From: Galerina marginata
Lineage: Eukaryota; Basidiomycota; Agaricomycetes; Agaricales; Galerinaceae
Direction: 5' to 3'
Length of the DNA: 64,000 nucleotides
Assembly (NCBI GenBank): GCA_023014335.1
Contig: JAECYW010000004.1
Location: 1,798,001 to 1,862,000 of the forward strand
The position numbers and the translations under genes are program-made. The notes below the pieces were generated by a model. It worked only from the letters and a program-made list of their open reading frames with translations, had not been told where the DNA came from and ran no database searches. Positions 35,951 to 48,300 of the stretch are shown here, one piece after another; the stretch's first letter is position 1; every line of letters begins with the position of its first letter.

Positions 35951-36600
35951 CCGTTTGCTTCGGTGGCCTGCCGTTTCGAGGTCCTTTTACATTCCCACTT
36001 AGACGCCTTGGTTCTTTTTTCCTCTTGCATCGCGGGTTCTGCCCAGATTCGACTTTGTCTCTTCCCCTCTGTCCTCCCTTTCCTTTCCTTTTCACGCCCT
36101 CCGTCTCGCTCTCTTGGTTTTTTGGACGCGACGATCATGATCATGACATTTCACGAAACGAGCCATAAATAACAAATAATACGCCTTTTGGAACGCAGTA
36201 TAATTATAATATGCCACTACGTACGGACACTCGGACATTCCTCCTTTTCCTCTGCCTCTCATCCTTGCCTTGCCTGTATTTTTTTGGTGCTTTTTGCAAT
36301 TCGGAGATCTTCTGATTGATGTACATTTTTTTTGATTCCTTTTGGTCTTCCTTCAATTCCTCCTCGACTCATGATCATGGACGGCGCGCGACTGGAATAC
36401 TTACTATATATACAGTACTGCATACATACATACATACGTAAAATACCTACCTACATACCCAGCTTATCTTTAGCAGCTAGCTACGTACGACGCACTTTAC
36501 GACGAGGCAGCTGAATTACTACTACTTTAAGTACTTAGGCACGCTTGCTTATATGTTGCTTAGTCACCACGATATAGCATGTCGAATCACAACCACGACC
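35951..36600. other. 3' region of RhoGAP gene and spacer
   Basis: 35951-36060 is the RhoGAP 3' UTR, also partly copied at 37774-37871. The remainder holds a short CATA microsatellite (36421-36438) and no gene. Confidence 0.5.
36421..36438 (+). repeat. CATA microsatellite
   Basis: catacatacatacatacg: four tandem CATA units. Confidence 0.9.
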
Positions 36601-37356
36601 ATGGACAAAACCAAGATTCATCTCGTCTCTGGACTGGAATTCCCTGGCGCCGCAATTAACGACTGCGTCTGGGATGAAATCTCGGTGATCACTGACACTC
36701 TCGAGAAAGGTGGCATCGGCCCAATTGTTGCCTGGGGAGACTTTGCCTTGATATATTACGGGATTCCAACCGTTTGCACCGTATGTTCTCGGTGCTTCGT
36801 GAACACAGATTGACTCAATGTTGATGTTCTCCTTGGTAGAACTATTTTTTTCTTGTCCCAGATGCTTGTGTGGCTCCGGCGCATCAAGCTCTACTTGACA
36901 TCGGGTATGTCGATAACCCCAAGCCAAGGGGCATCCGTAGCATGCCTGGGGATCGACAAAATGTACCTTCCTTTGAAGTTTGTATGTAGCTTTACCTCTC
37001 GAAATTCTATGTCGCGCTTCTGATAATTACACGACACAGTGAGTCCCATTCGAAATGATCGTCTTCGCCGGTTTGCTTTCGAAGGCTTCTCGACTTGCCC
37101 ATTGTTCGACAAGATCGACCCAAAGAAATTTGAAAAGCGCTCAGGCCTCGCTATTCCACCTCTCCGAACACTAGCACACTCCTTTGCGGCTGCAGCATTG
37201 GCGGTCCCGGAGAAATATCTGTTACTGCAGTCATTGTTCGTAGTGTGGGCTTCCTACTGTAAGCACTCCGGCTATACACCTCTCAAGGCCGAAGGAATGA
37301 GTGAGGGTGACGAAGGAATAGATGATGAAATGATGAAGTTATGGGCCAGACTTTAG
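36601..37356 (+). CDS. Unassigned small protein, possibly nucleotidyltransferase-fold
   Basis: Starts MDKTKIHLVSGLEFPGAAIN and ends EGIDDEMMKLWARL. Exon 1 runs to about 36780 (GIGPIVAWGDFALIYYGIPT). A following segment reads well as DACVAPAHQALLDIGYVDNP. After an intron (donor GTATGT at about 36981, acceptor near 37039) the last exon is SPIRNDRLRRFAFEGFSTCP onward. The first acceptor does not give a clean phase for the second segment, so the join is uncertain. The pattern of a hydrophobic strand, GD, then YGIPT resembles nucleotidyltransferase-fold proteins found in fungi (G-x-x-A-L-x-x-YGxPT), but no catalytic DxD pair is visible. That assignment is inference. It sits inside the gap between the RhoGAP last exon and its duplicate. 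Confidence 0.5.
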
Positions 37357-37383
37357 ATCATTGGTAGGAAGTGGAATTGACCC

Positions 37384-37871
37384 TTTTTTTTTTGTTCCTG
37401 CAGAACTTTTGGCAAGGGTATCTCACCTGCCAAATGCCGCTGCTCTGGCTCTGAGCACTGAATGCGGTAGTAGTACCAGTGTAGTGCGCAGCCAGACGTT
37501 GCCATCTGGTTCGAGACGGTGTCAGGCCGAGGCGTGGGGCACGGTCAATAGGACGAGGGGCTGGAGGTGGGTTTGGGTTTGGGCTCGGGGAAGGACCAGA
37601 ACCTGGACCGGGAACGGCCTAGAGTTACGATTGAGAAGGGCAAGGAGAAGCAGCGGCGGGCTTCGGGGCAGCCGAACGGAAATGGGAACGGGAATGGGAA
37701 TGGCGGCGCGAGGGTAGTGTCGACTTTAGGTGCGGCGTCTGGCGCTGCGGTGGGCGCTGAGATGAGGTCGTGATCGTTGCCTCGAGGTCCTTTTACTATT
37801 AGATTCCCACTTAGACGCCTTGGTTCTTTTTCCTCGCATCGCGGGTTCTGCCCAGATTCGACTTTTTTTTT
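37384..37871 (+). pseudogene. Decayed duplicate of the RhoGAP last exon and 3' UTR
   Basis: It keeps the polypyrimidine tract and the acceptor (37402-37403), the opening ELLARVSHLPNAAALAL against ELLARGGTVSHLPNGSALAL, the closing GNGNGNGGARVVSTLGAASG and GAEMRS stop (37773), and the 3' UTR words (cttagacgccttggttc, cgcgggttctgcccagattc). A frameshift after SGSRRC breaks the middle. The original is at 35544-36060. It could still act as an alternative last exon because the acceptor survives. Confidence 0.85.
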
Positions 37872-38605
37872 AACAAATTTTGGTCTGTCGATGTGTTGGA
37901 CGAATACGAAGTGAAGTGGTGTAAAATCATCTAATAATGCAACAACTGCCTAAAAGTATTTAAATCTGGTGTACAATGAACAGAAGGGCCAATAAGAAGG
38001 TAAGATATACATATTTAGTCTAAATGAACGAAGAAAGGTAGGAATATGAAATACAGTAAATGGGATGGAGTTGAGGGCAAGAGCAGTAATAGCGGACTTT
38101 AATCATGGTTGAATACAAAAAGATAACGAGCACTAGTATAAAAGCGAACTTTGCAGCTTGCGAAAAAAGGAGGGCCATTGTGAGGCAGCTTGAAATACTC
38201 CCCATATCCCTAAGATGCCGATGTGATAGTCGACACCCAGCAACTTGGAGCAGGCCGGGGTGGGCTGCCAAAGGTCGGCGAGCCTGAAAAAGCCAAGAGG
38301 TCGAACAAGGTTGGAGAGGATAAAGCTCATCGCAGGGCCCGAATGGACAGCACGTCGTTTCTGGTGGGTAGTGACCCTTCTCTGCACTCCCGACCTCAAG
38401 AAGCAGGTGTAAGTTGATGTCTGAAGCTTGAAGCTTGAAAACCAGAGTCGATCTCGGTCCGCAGAGTCCAACCTCGTCATTGTCGCCTTTATCGTCATGC
38501 ACCCCGCACCCGCCGGGCCGATTCTGGGCACACATTATCGTCAGGACCTCCACGCTGCGAAGGATCCCGCCAGCCGCGACTCCTGGCCACCGTCGAAACT
38601 CAAAC
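37872..38605. other. Spacer and 3' region of the EH-like gene
   Basis: A 177-codon minus-strand open frame covers 38020-38553 but has mixed composition and no introns or homologous motif, so I do not call it. Nothing else is seen. Confidence 0.4.
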
Positions 38606-41578
38606 TCAAAGAGGCTTCCACCCCTCCCCAGCAGGCCATTTCAGATTATCCTGCTCCATCCCTTCCTCGCCCGCCCTTCCGCCCTTCTTTTCCTCTTCCC
38701 CGCCTCCCCCGCCGCCTCGCGGCCTAGCAGGACTCGCCGGCCCGAACACGTCCTCCGTATCTTCCTCTCCACCTGCAAGTCGCCGCCGGACAGGGCTGGC
38801 GCTAACATCCACCCCCATCCCATGGCTCCTCGTCCACTCATCCTCGTCCCCATCCACCTCGTCCTCCGCGTGGTCGCCCACCTGAGGCTCGTCGAAAAAT
38901 CCCTCATCTCCGTCTCCATCCCCACGACTCGTCCACCTTCTATGCACCGTCGGCCTCTCTTTCTCCTTCCCTGTCCCTGTCCCCGTCCCAACAGGTCGCC
39001 TCCCTCTATCCGTCGGCATGAGCCCCTCCTCTTCTTCCCCCTCAACCCCAAACTTCGCGCGCCCCCCAGCATCCCGCACGAACCCCCGCCTGCTCAAGCC
39101 CGCTTCCGCCTTGTATCGGGCTTTGTCTAATTTAGGCTGCAGCCCAGCGATAGTCTTCTGCAGAGAGTTCATGCTGAACGGCGAATGGGAGTGGTCGTGT
39201 CCGTGTCCAGACTGCGATTGCGCCTGGGAATGAGAAGAAGGCGTCGAAGACACAGACAAAGATGACCGCCTATGCTGGCCTTGTGCGTGCCCGCTGACAG
39301 AAGGCGTCGTCGCCCCATGTCCAACCACGCTCGAGCCTCTGCTCAAACTCCCAGCCAATACATCCGAGGAGCTCAACACCTGCACGCTCTCCGGCCTCTT
39401 CCTCCTCGGCGCCAGTGGCGGTGGCTCAGAGAGAGGCGCGATCGGCGGACTGCTCGTCTGATGCATCGATTTCGACCTAAACACCCTCGGAAAGTTCGGT
39501 GTCGTAGGCGTGCCTGCCGTCGGTGTGGACGGAGTCATGCCGGATGGGGTGGTGAAGGGGGAGGACGTGCTAGGCGCAGGTCCAGGTCCGTACACAGCCT
39601 CAAAGGATTCGAGGTTCGAATTTGACCTCGACGGGGACTGGTACGCGAAGTATCCTAGTGGTTTTCGGTCAGGATGGGTGGGCGGCGGACCACTGGGAAA
39701 CTCGGCCCCGCCATGTGCATATGCCCGTGTGGGCGATGGCGAACGAGAGCCCTCAGGGGAATCATTCACCGTCGTATTCGTAGGCGGCGGGGGCGGCGGT
39801 GGGGAGCGGAACGGGCTCTGGGCGTACATATACGCGCTCGTCGACTCCGAGTCTGCAATCGAGTGGGAGTTGTGCGTGCGGCTCGAGGTCCGACCGGTCG
39901 ACGTTGACGGCGGGCCAGAGGAGAAGGAAGGCGGTACGGGTGGGGCGGCTAGTGCGACTTGCTCGAGGGAGCTTGCAGAGAGAGGCGGGGATGGTTGCTG
40001 TTGGTATTGATGTCTCCTTCTGGGCAGCGGAGGCGCAGCATCTGAGATGGACGCGGATACGGATGAGCCAGACGACGAGTATCTTGCAGGGCTCGTATTC
40101 CTCGTCTGGCCAAGCTGGCCAATCTGCGGTGCATGCCCAGTGTGTCGGAGCTCTTGGTGATTTCCCTGCCCATGCTGGTTAACCTGGGCTGGATGATGCT
40201 GCTGGTACTGATGCTGATTATGTATATTCGTGCCGACAACAACCGAAGACCCGCTTACCCTCGCGCCCGCAAGCGAATAACTGCCCGACACGATGGAGCT
40301 GCTCTTGAGCACCTGCATCACGCGCTCCTTCTCCAGCTGCGCCTCTGCGCGCTTCATCGTCTGCGCGACCTTGCTCGCGTGCAGGGATTGCTTCATTAGG
40401 GTTGAGGTGACGTGCTTCGGGGGTGGGACGGGTGGCGGTGGTTTTGGATGGGAGCTTGCCTGGGGGTTCGGGTTTGTGTGAGGGTTTGGATAAGGGTTAG
40501 CGCTTGTACTGGCGTAGGGATTTTGATTTGGGTATGGCTGGGACGATTCGCCGGCACCAGATGCAGAGGCGGAGACGAGGGCGGGGAGGGGGGTGGCAGC
40601 GAACTTGGACGGGGATAAGGAGCGGTCAACTCGGTGGCTATTATTGTTCCGCGGGGGCGGAATGGGAGGCGGTGGTTTGCGCGGAGGGAGCGGCGGCAAC
40701 CTGCTTCCATCCTCGGATCGCGGCGCTCTCGGCACGAACGGGTTGAAGGCAGAGTGGGACGTCGATGCGCCTGTGACCGATGCTGATCCCGAGACTGATA
40801 CCGATTTGAAGGATTCAGTGCGCTGCGACGGGTGCAGGGGCGGTTGCTGGTGCGAATAGTAATGGTCGTGGGGCATTGAGTCAGGGGCCCGCGCCGCGGA
40901 CGATGAGGAAGAAGAAGGAGCGATTGACGGTTCGGTGTACGTTCTGCGTGACGGCATGGGCGGGGGAAGCTGGGCGGGGCGTTTGGCAGGCGATGATGGC
41001 TGCGACGCGGACGGCGTTGATCGAGCTGCAATCGTGGGTTAGACGACGTTAAAGATAGATAACAGTGACGCACAAGGTTTCTGGCTGGGTACGGCTAAAA
41101 TCCAGCATCAGTTCATCCCGTTCGTGGCGGAAATTCGACGTACCCTGGACGAAAGCCAACGATCTGTCCACCCCGCCGCCATTGCCGTTGTCAGCGTGCG
41201 TGACGAGCCGCAGAGCAGCAAAAAACTCTGAGCCAGAGAGTGTGTCCCCGTGCGCGAGGGTCGGTGAGAATAGCTTGAGGATCTATCAACGATTGGGAGT
41301 CAGACCGATTCTCGACAATGACAATCAGAAAGACGTACTGCATCTATCGCACCCGCCCCAACACCCGCATACCTTCCCCGCAACCACGCCCGCGCCTCCC
41401 TGACACCGACGTGCATCCGCTCAAAGTAGGCGTCATCCTCCAGTTCTCCCGCCTTTTCATTGCCTTTCCCTTTCCCATCGGAATGGGTATCTTCATCGAC
41501 GAGATCGCGCAGACAGGCTGTATAAACCTCGTACTCAGCATCGCTTAGCGCAGAGGCGTGCAACGCGAGTCGCCTCAT
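38606..41578 (-). CDS. EH-domain-like endocytic or scaffold protein with long disordered tail
   Basis: EH domains are EF-hand pairs that bind NPF motifs in endocytosis and phosphoinositide signalling (Eps15, Ede1, Irs4 families). Model: complement(join(38606..41025, 41074..41094, 41144..41282, 41339..41578)), 2820 nt, 939 aa. The N terminus (MRRLALHASALSDAEYEVYT) runs into a region resembling the second EF-hand of an EH domain: GAIDAILKLFSP, GDTLSGSEFFAALRLVTHA, RSLAFVQ. The remainder is Ser/Pro/Gln-rich with many PPxP stretches (RKPPPPIPPPRN), a short basic helix (KVAQTMKRAEAQLEKERVMQ), and a C-terminal tail ending GWKPL. The start is the first in-frame methionine. An upstream acceptor at about 41675 hints at a longer 5' end, so the first EF-hand may be missed. 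Calling it EH is an inference from the pattern. Confidence 0.72.
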
Positions 41579-41782
41579 TGCGGGATCGAGGTTCGGTTCG
41601 CGATGCTTCCTGTGCTCTGGAGGAGGTCGGGCGGACGGGCGTAGTGGAGCGCGATGGGTTGGAGTGAGGGGCTAAAGAAAGGATTTGATTCATCTCAAAG
41701 CCTTGCTTTTCCCACGTGTACATTTCTGGCCGATACTCGTGTTGGCAGTCAGGCCAGCGTCTTTCCACCTTGTCTGCCTTCC
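41579..41782. promoter_or_regulatory. Short divergent promoter region
   Basis: Only 204 bp separate the starts of the EH-like gene (minus) and the nuclease-kinase gene (plus), so the promoter is probably shared. No clear TATA box is seen. Confidence 0.5.
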
Positions 41783-43909
41783 ATGAGCATCTCGTCTGAC
41801 ATTAGCTCTTCTAACTCAAGCTTTGGCTTTGGAGAGAAAAGGGTCCGTTCGCATATCTCTGGATCAACCAACAGTCAAGAAGGGGCCAAACGCCAACGCC
41901 TGGATGACCTGGATGATGGGATTGGTTCAAAAATCGTCAACTCAACAAAACGGTTGATGTTCTTCCTTGATGACTACAAAAAGCCCTTTGCGTTTCTGGG
42001 ACAAGACCATCCCTGGTCCAGACTTCTAGGAAGCACAAACGACTTGATTGAACTTATCCGGCGGTGCGACGATGACCCTTTCAACAAAGTAGTGTCAAAG
42101 TTTGCCTGTCGGGACCCAATGAAGATCACAGAAGTCCTAATAGACCGTGAGATTGACCTCCCTACATATGCTGATGTCGACAAGGATCCCACGTACAGGA
42201 GCTTATTACCGGATCCCTTCGAAGATTACCCCGCAAAGGACTTAAGATACATACTGGAACTTCGAGACAAGATACTGGATTTCGGAAAGGAATTATACAT
42301 TTCACAACTTGCGGTTTGGCACATTAAGCAGCAGAGCGAAAATCCTATTTTCTGTCATATACCAGCATCAAACCGACCACCCTTTCCTTTACAGATAATG
42401 CACCCTGCATTTTACAAGTTTACCACCAACACCATTTTTCCTGATTCCAGTCTACCTAAATTTCGTAAGGCCGCATTCAACCTTGCTGAATGCCTTACCT
42501 ATCCCGGTTATCCGGCGGACCCAGAGATGGCGACTGCAATACGGGCCTCGATGGTCATGAACATCCTCACGCCGATCTTCCCTATCGCCACGGGCTTTGA
42601 ATGGATTTTTGATTTTCCAGGACAAACAGAAGGCAGAATTTTCCTCAAATACAAGAGAAGTTTCCCGGCTAATGGTCACAGGGTCGCCGACATTATCGTT
42701 ATCGATATAAAGCTAGAGGAAGGTGATGACGGCGATGCCTTCATGCAATCTGCCTACGCCTTCGACAGTACCGTTGAGGATAACCCCAGCTTCCGTAGAA
42801 CGGGCGCGCCCACCTTCTTAATTACCATGTCTGGTAAGTCTTGCATGCTTATCTTGACACTCTTTGGATTTATTCTCCGTTAGGGCCCAATATCAAGTTC
42901 TGTGGTGGTTGGGCACATGCATATACCAGCTCTTCTGTTGATGTGTTTCAAACCCATTTTGCATGTTTGGATGTTGCACTTGATCATGTGGAAAGGCTTG
43001 CAAGGTCGCTTTATTCCTTGAAAAGTGCCATAGATTTGCTTCCTTTGTAAGTTTATGTTATCAATTCATTGCCCATATTAATCAACATGCAGGAGCCATA
43101 CTCGTGACGATGAGCTTGGCATTACCGTTGAAATCCCCCACATCTTCGAAAATTATCAATCATTTGATAACATGGGAGCACATCTAAATCTGCAGATTAT
43201 CCGCCCCTTGAAAGGTGATAGGCACTTTTCTATCTTTGAGGCTCAAGCTTGGGGCATTCCCAGCGACGTATATCCTGGGGGCAAAATGCAGGAAGGAAAT
43301 TGTGTGGCGAAGCTCGTTTATGGTCCGTATGGTGAGGATGTCCATAAAGCCCTCGCACCAAAGTTTGCCCCCAAGTTATTTGGTATTTCCTCAAAGCCGG
43401 GGATCAATGCCAAGGTCTATATCGTGGAATATATGCCGCCTCCGAAGGGAAAGCAAGGAGGCTGGTCTACGCTTTCCAGCTTGGACCCTGTATTACCTCG
43501 CGGTCGTCTTGAGGATATTCGCACTGTCCTTGACCAGATCACCCAGCTGTTAAAATCCCATGAATTCGTTCATGGAGATCTACACCCTGACAATCTCATG
43601 ATTAAAATGGAAAGTCAGACTATAATTGCCCGACCAGTGGAGATCAAGATCCTTAATTTCGAATTGGCGGGCGTGGCTGGAACAGCGCGTTATCCACTCG
43701 ATCACGCCGACCGAGCCACAGGCTTGATTGGTGTTGATGATGGTTCAAACATGACTGATAAATGGGTTCATGAGCTTCAGTCAAGGTTTTGGTTCGGTCC
43801 AAGCTCTGCCGGTGTTGGTGTCGAACCATCATCTGTTAGTGTATATTACCCGAGTCTGAGCCGTGGACCCATGGAAGAGCCTGGAATGTTTGAGTCTCCT
43901 TTTCTGTAA
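41783..43909 (+). CDS. Predicted PD-(D/E)XK nuclease-like and protein kinase-like fusion
   Basis: Model: join(41783..42833, 42884..43046, 43093..43909), 2031 nt, 676 aa, frame intact. The N-terminal part has no signal peptide and begins MSISSDISSSNSSFGFGEKR. At about residues 290-345, RVADIIVIDIKLEEGDDGDA fits a PD-(D/E)XK-type core (D, then DxK, then E), followed by AFMQSAYAFDS and APTFLITMSGPNIKFCGGW. This block resembles the nuclease-like region seen upstream of kinase domains in fungal proteins related to Crinkler-type effectors. The C-terminal kinase-like domain has the catalytic loop EFVHGDLHPDNLMIK (HxDxxxxN intact), but the metal-binding triad that reads DFD in relatives is NFE (KILNFELAGVAGTARYP). 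The loss of the Asp suggests weak or no kinase activity. Both domain calls are inference from motifs. It may be an effector-like or self/non-self protein. Confidence 0.7.
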
Positions 43910-45341
43910 GCCTACATGTACATCCGAGATAATTTGAGCCTCTGCGCCGCTTCGCGAAGGGCGGTACCTCGATAAAATATTGTATGTATGTACTCGATGA
44001 TAATTTCTCCCGCATTGGCCACACTTAGAAAAGAACTTTACATGTGCGCCCGGCGCCTACTCCATAACTGTAGTAAGACCATAGTATGACCTGTCGCATG
44101 AAAGTGCTCTGAAAGAGTCTCCAGGTGCACCTGATCATGAAGGTCGGACTTGGTTTGATTTGAACGCATTATGGACCACATACAGTTGGCAGAGAATGCT
44201 GTCGAAAGCTCGCTACGATTGGCCCGATATTCGTATTCTACATATGTATAAGAAGTGAATTTTCGCTGGCGTTCGAGCGTACTGGTATTTCACCGCTGCA
44301 GCTTTATAGTCTTGAGTACCCCGACCTAAGGGTATTATTGTTGGTACATTCGACGCTATTTTCCAACTTTTCGGTTTATTCTTGCCCGCTCTTGCAACAC
44401 GAAATCTCATAGGGCATACGGCAGTAATTTGTTTCGATGACTCCAACAGCTCCGAAGCGAGCCAACACCCCAATAGTATTCAAGTTTAAAGACTTTCCGT
44501 GGGTCCAACGTTTTGTAAGTTTTCTGATATGATGGCATGTTACAACTGGGGTGGTCACTCGTCAGCGCAAAGAAAGTGGGCAACTGGCGTGAGAGATGGG
44601 AGCCATCCGTTTTCTGGCAACCATATTACGGCCCGTCTACAGGCAGAAACAAATATAGAGTGACAGTCGTCAATACTAATCTGACGCGAGGAGGGGAAAG
44701 AATGCTGACTTGCTTTGAGTCGACTCGGGAAGGGAAAGGCGTGCTGTGGGTTCTATGGTCGAGTCAGGACCGTCGACGCGTCGGGATGCAAGACTATTAC
44801 TGGCAGCTGTCAGCGCGTCCCGTAATTGGCGCGTTAGTATCCCACGGTACAGCCAAATAAAGAAACGGCGCGTTCCCGCCTTTTGACTCACCTCCACCTG
44901 CCCTCAGTCTATAAAGGCGCTAGCCTACTCCTCTAGTGGGTTATAACAACCCGAATTTCGTTTTTTCACCTCGTATACACCACTTTCTGGTCTTTCTTCC
45001 AGAACTCCAGAGTTGGAACGCGTTGAAAATTTGATGCTTATTTTGGTTTGTCTCCGGCTTTGTGTAGTGCCATCCAACTCTTTCATATTTTCGTTGTCTT
45101 TGCAGGCATTTTGTAGGCTCTCTCAGTCTCTTTTTTCGGGCATCGGAACATATCCTGCTTCAAAAATCATTCTAAGCTAGAGATTTGACTCTAGCTTTTG
45201 ACCCCTGATACTGAGCCTCTCATCAACAAGCGCCGTTTGCCTTCGAGTCCATATACGCCTTTTCACGGTGTCCTACTCTCAGGAGCGAACAAAGAGCGAT
45301 ACTTTGTTATAAGAAATAGACATAACCATTAGACTCCAAGA
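43910..45341. other. Intergenic region upstream of the RBR ligase
   Basis: Short open frames (for example 44537-44860) have no support. ctataaaggcgc near 44910 is a possible TATA box for the downstream gene, with the T/C-rich stretch after it as leader. Nothing else is supportable. Confidence 0.4.
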
Positions 45342-48300
45342 ATGTCTCATTCAAGCCACGTTCTCGACGACTCGGTCATTGAAATTGACTCCTCCCCAGA
45401 GCCCGCGCCTATTCCTCGTACGCGTCCTTTACGCGCCCGGTCTTCTTCTAGGACGCGCAGCATACCCACTTGGGCAAATTCGAAGGGAAAAGGGAAGGAA
45501 AAGGCGACTTCGCAAACCGCTCGCAAAGCCGGAGGGGCAGTCACCTTGGGACCTGTGATCGAAATCACGGACTCGGAATCCGAGGAAACGCAGCCGCAGA
45601 ACAACAGGCTTCAAGGCAGTCAAACTTATCGCCAAGCACAGGTTGGCTCCTCTCATTCACAACGCTCGGAGCCTACCATGAACACACTACAGCCGAAGCC
45701 AGTCGGGGTCTCTATGTCACTGGAGAACATACCCGTTGCCTCTGGTTCTGGTACTTGTTCCGTCCAAACGGTTTCGAAGAAGAGGAAAGCGACTCCTCTA
45801 TTTTTGCAGTCACAAAGCGACGAGGAAAACGACCCGCCGTTTTTCAGTGACATGGCCCAGAAGAAGGTTAATCGTGATAACAAAGGAAAGGAGAAAGAGA
45901 AAGGAAAGGGGAAGGAAAAAGAGATAGAAGTGGTCCAACCAGAGCTAGAGCTTGAGAACGATGATTGGGATCCGGAGTTTGTGAATAAGCCGTTTCCGTT
46001 CCTGTATTTTGGCCAACAGTCTCCACGAGTCATGCTTGCACCAGATCCTGCACCGGCTCCAGCACCAGCGCCCGCTACTCCTGCACTTCCTCCTCCTGTT
46101 TTACGGCAAAATGCCCCAGCGGCTATTCCTGCCCGACTGGCGCCTGTTGCCCCAGTTGTAAATCCAGCCCCACCTGTACCGGTTGCAGCTCCAGCTCCCG
46201 TAGCTCGACCAAACCCGGTTCAACATATCCCAGTCCAACGCGTCCCGGTCCAACGCGTCCCAGTCCAGCATGTCCCAATTCAACAGGTCCTAATCCAACA
46301 GGTCCAAGCCCAACCAATCGCGGCCCAACACAATCCTGTTCAGGGACTTGTGCCCGCCGCTGCACCTGCACCTGCGCCAGTGCCTCTAGTAGTAGAGCCT
46401 GACCCTGAACCAGAGCCTGAGCTCGAGCAGGATCCCACTTCGCACACCATCGCTCGAATCCTCGAGATCATTCCGGACGTCGAGCCAGAGTATCTCCTCG
46501 GGCTAGTGCAAACGCACCTGCCGAATTTTGCCGGGCAGACGGTGGAGCACGTACTTGGGATTTTGTTTGAGGATGGAGGATATCCTCGAGTAGACCCGAG
46601 GAAGAAAGGGAAAAAGAGGGCTTCGGAGGCCGCTGATCCACCAGCAGAGGGGGCTAATGTTGATGAGAGGCCGACCAAGAAGGCGAAGGTGGATTATGCG
46701 AGTGTTGAGAGACTCTTTGAAGGCGGGCCACGTTATAATGATTTGGCGTTGGTAAGTTGTGTTTCATTTATTTCCGTAGCAAATTTCAGGGCCTCCTCCT
46801 TTATCCCTTCTCTTCTAAATTTGGTCTGCTGGACATTACGATTTCTAACTTTTGTGTACCAGGTCCAACTTCAAAGTAGTTTCCCATTTATACCCAAGCC
46901 ATATCTCAGACAATGCCTTGCACGTTCTCGAGGACTATATGCCCCAACCCATCTCGCACTTGCTGCCGCCGAGCCGACATACTTTAACGTACCTCGTCCA
47001 TATCACCAGAAATCCACACGGTATAATCCGGCAAAAGACAAAAGAAAGTTGAGTGCAGTGGTAGATGAAGCTTTCGCCCAGGAAAGGAAGTGGCTAGTCG
47101 AGCATTTGCAGGACCCGAATGAAACGGATGCGATGAGCGTTGGCGCTGCCGCTGTGCATGCGGAGAACGAGGAAGGTAGCCAGGAAGGGAAGGCAAAAGG
47201 CAAAGAGAAGGCCGAGGAAGCGGTGGAGGAGGATGAACCTGTGGAAGAGGGAATGGGCGTTGAGTGTCAATGCTGTTTCGCGGAATATGCCTTCGTACGT
47301 TTCCTTCCTCGATTTTTTTTTCATGCACTAATGACTGTTTTTCATTCAACGACGTAGGATAAAATGGTCCAATGCCCGGAAACCCACCTCTTCTGCAGCG
47401 GCTGCGTCTCGCAGTACGCTTCCACCAAGCTCGGCGAGCACGATCACACCATCGTCTGCATGCACGAATCTGGATGCTCGCAGCCCTTCCCTGCTTCGGA
47501 GCTGCGCCGCATTCTCTCATCAAAGCTCATGGATCTCTACGAGCGCGTCAAGCAGCAGAAGGAGATCCAAGCAGCCGGCCTGGAGGGCCTGGAAGAGTGC
47601 CCGTTCTGCGAGTGGAAGTGTGTTCTGGAGGTGTCGAATGAGGAGGAGAAGCTGTTTAGGTGTGGAAATGAAGATGGTGGGTGTGGGGTTGTGAGCTGTC
47701 GGTCGTGCAAGAAAATGGTGGGTTCGACAACTTTTTTCCTCTCTCCTTTGTTCCGAATCAATGGCTTAATTGTTTGGTTCTTGATTTTAGGACCACCTTC
47801 CCAAGAGCTGTAAAGGTGGGACAGCTAGTTTTTAGTTAAATCCTCGTTCTCTGAACATTCTCGTTTTGTAGAAGCTGAAGATGACAAAATGCTTGACGGA
47901 CGACATGCCATCGAAGAAGCAATGAGTACGTTTCCCCCTCTGCCTATACCCCGATGCCAACTCATGACATGTATGCAGCTCGAGCGCTCATGCGTAACTG
48001 TCCCAAGTGCCAGAAAGGTCTTTTTTCTCATCCATCTTGTGTGGTACCTTCTTACCTTTTTCCCCCCAGCTTTCGTCAAGGATGCAGGGGTAAGTTTTCT
48101 TTCTGATGATTTAGAAAGTTGTCGTGGGTGCTGATACAGTTACCTGACAGTGCAACAAGATGACGTGCCCGAATTGTCATACACTTTCGTGCTATGTTTG
48201 TCGAAAGGTTATTACAGGATATGAGCATTTTAACCAGGTAAGGCTTTTGAGCTTGATTCATAGACATTCATACCTCCTGGCTTGCATTTGACGAATGGTT

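Noticed and set aside
38020..38553. 177-codon minus-strand frame downstream of the EH-like gene
   Set aside because: Mixed composition, no introns, no motif, and it lies in a likely 3' region.
38435..39130. 231-codon plus-strand frame opposite the EH-like gene
   Set aside because: Pro/Arg/Leu-rich by-product of the antisense low-complexity sequence, with no start context or domain.
44537..44860. 107-codon plus-strand frame before the RBR gene
   Set aside because: No splice context, unusual residue mix, no recognisable motif; probably chance.
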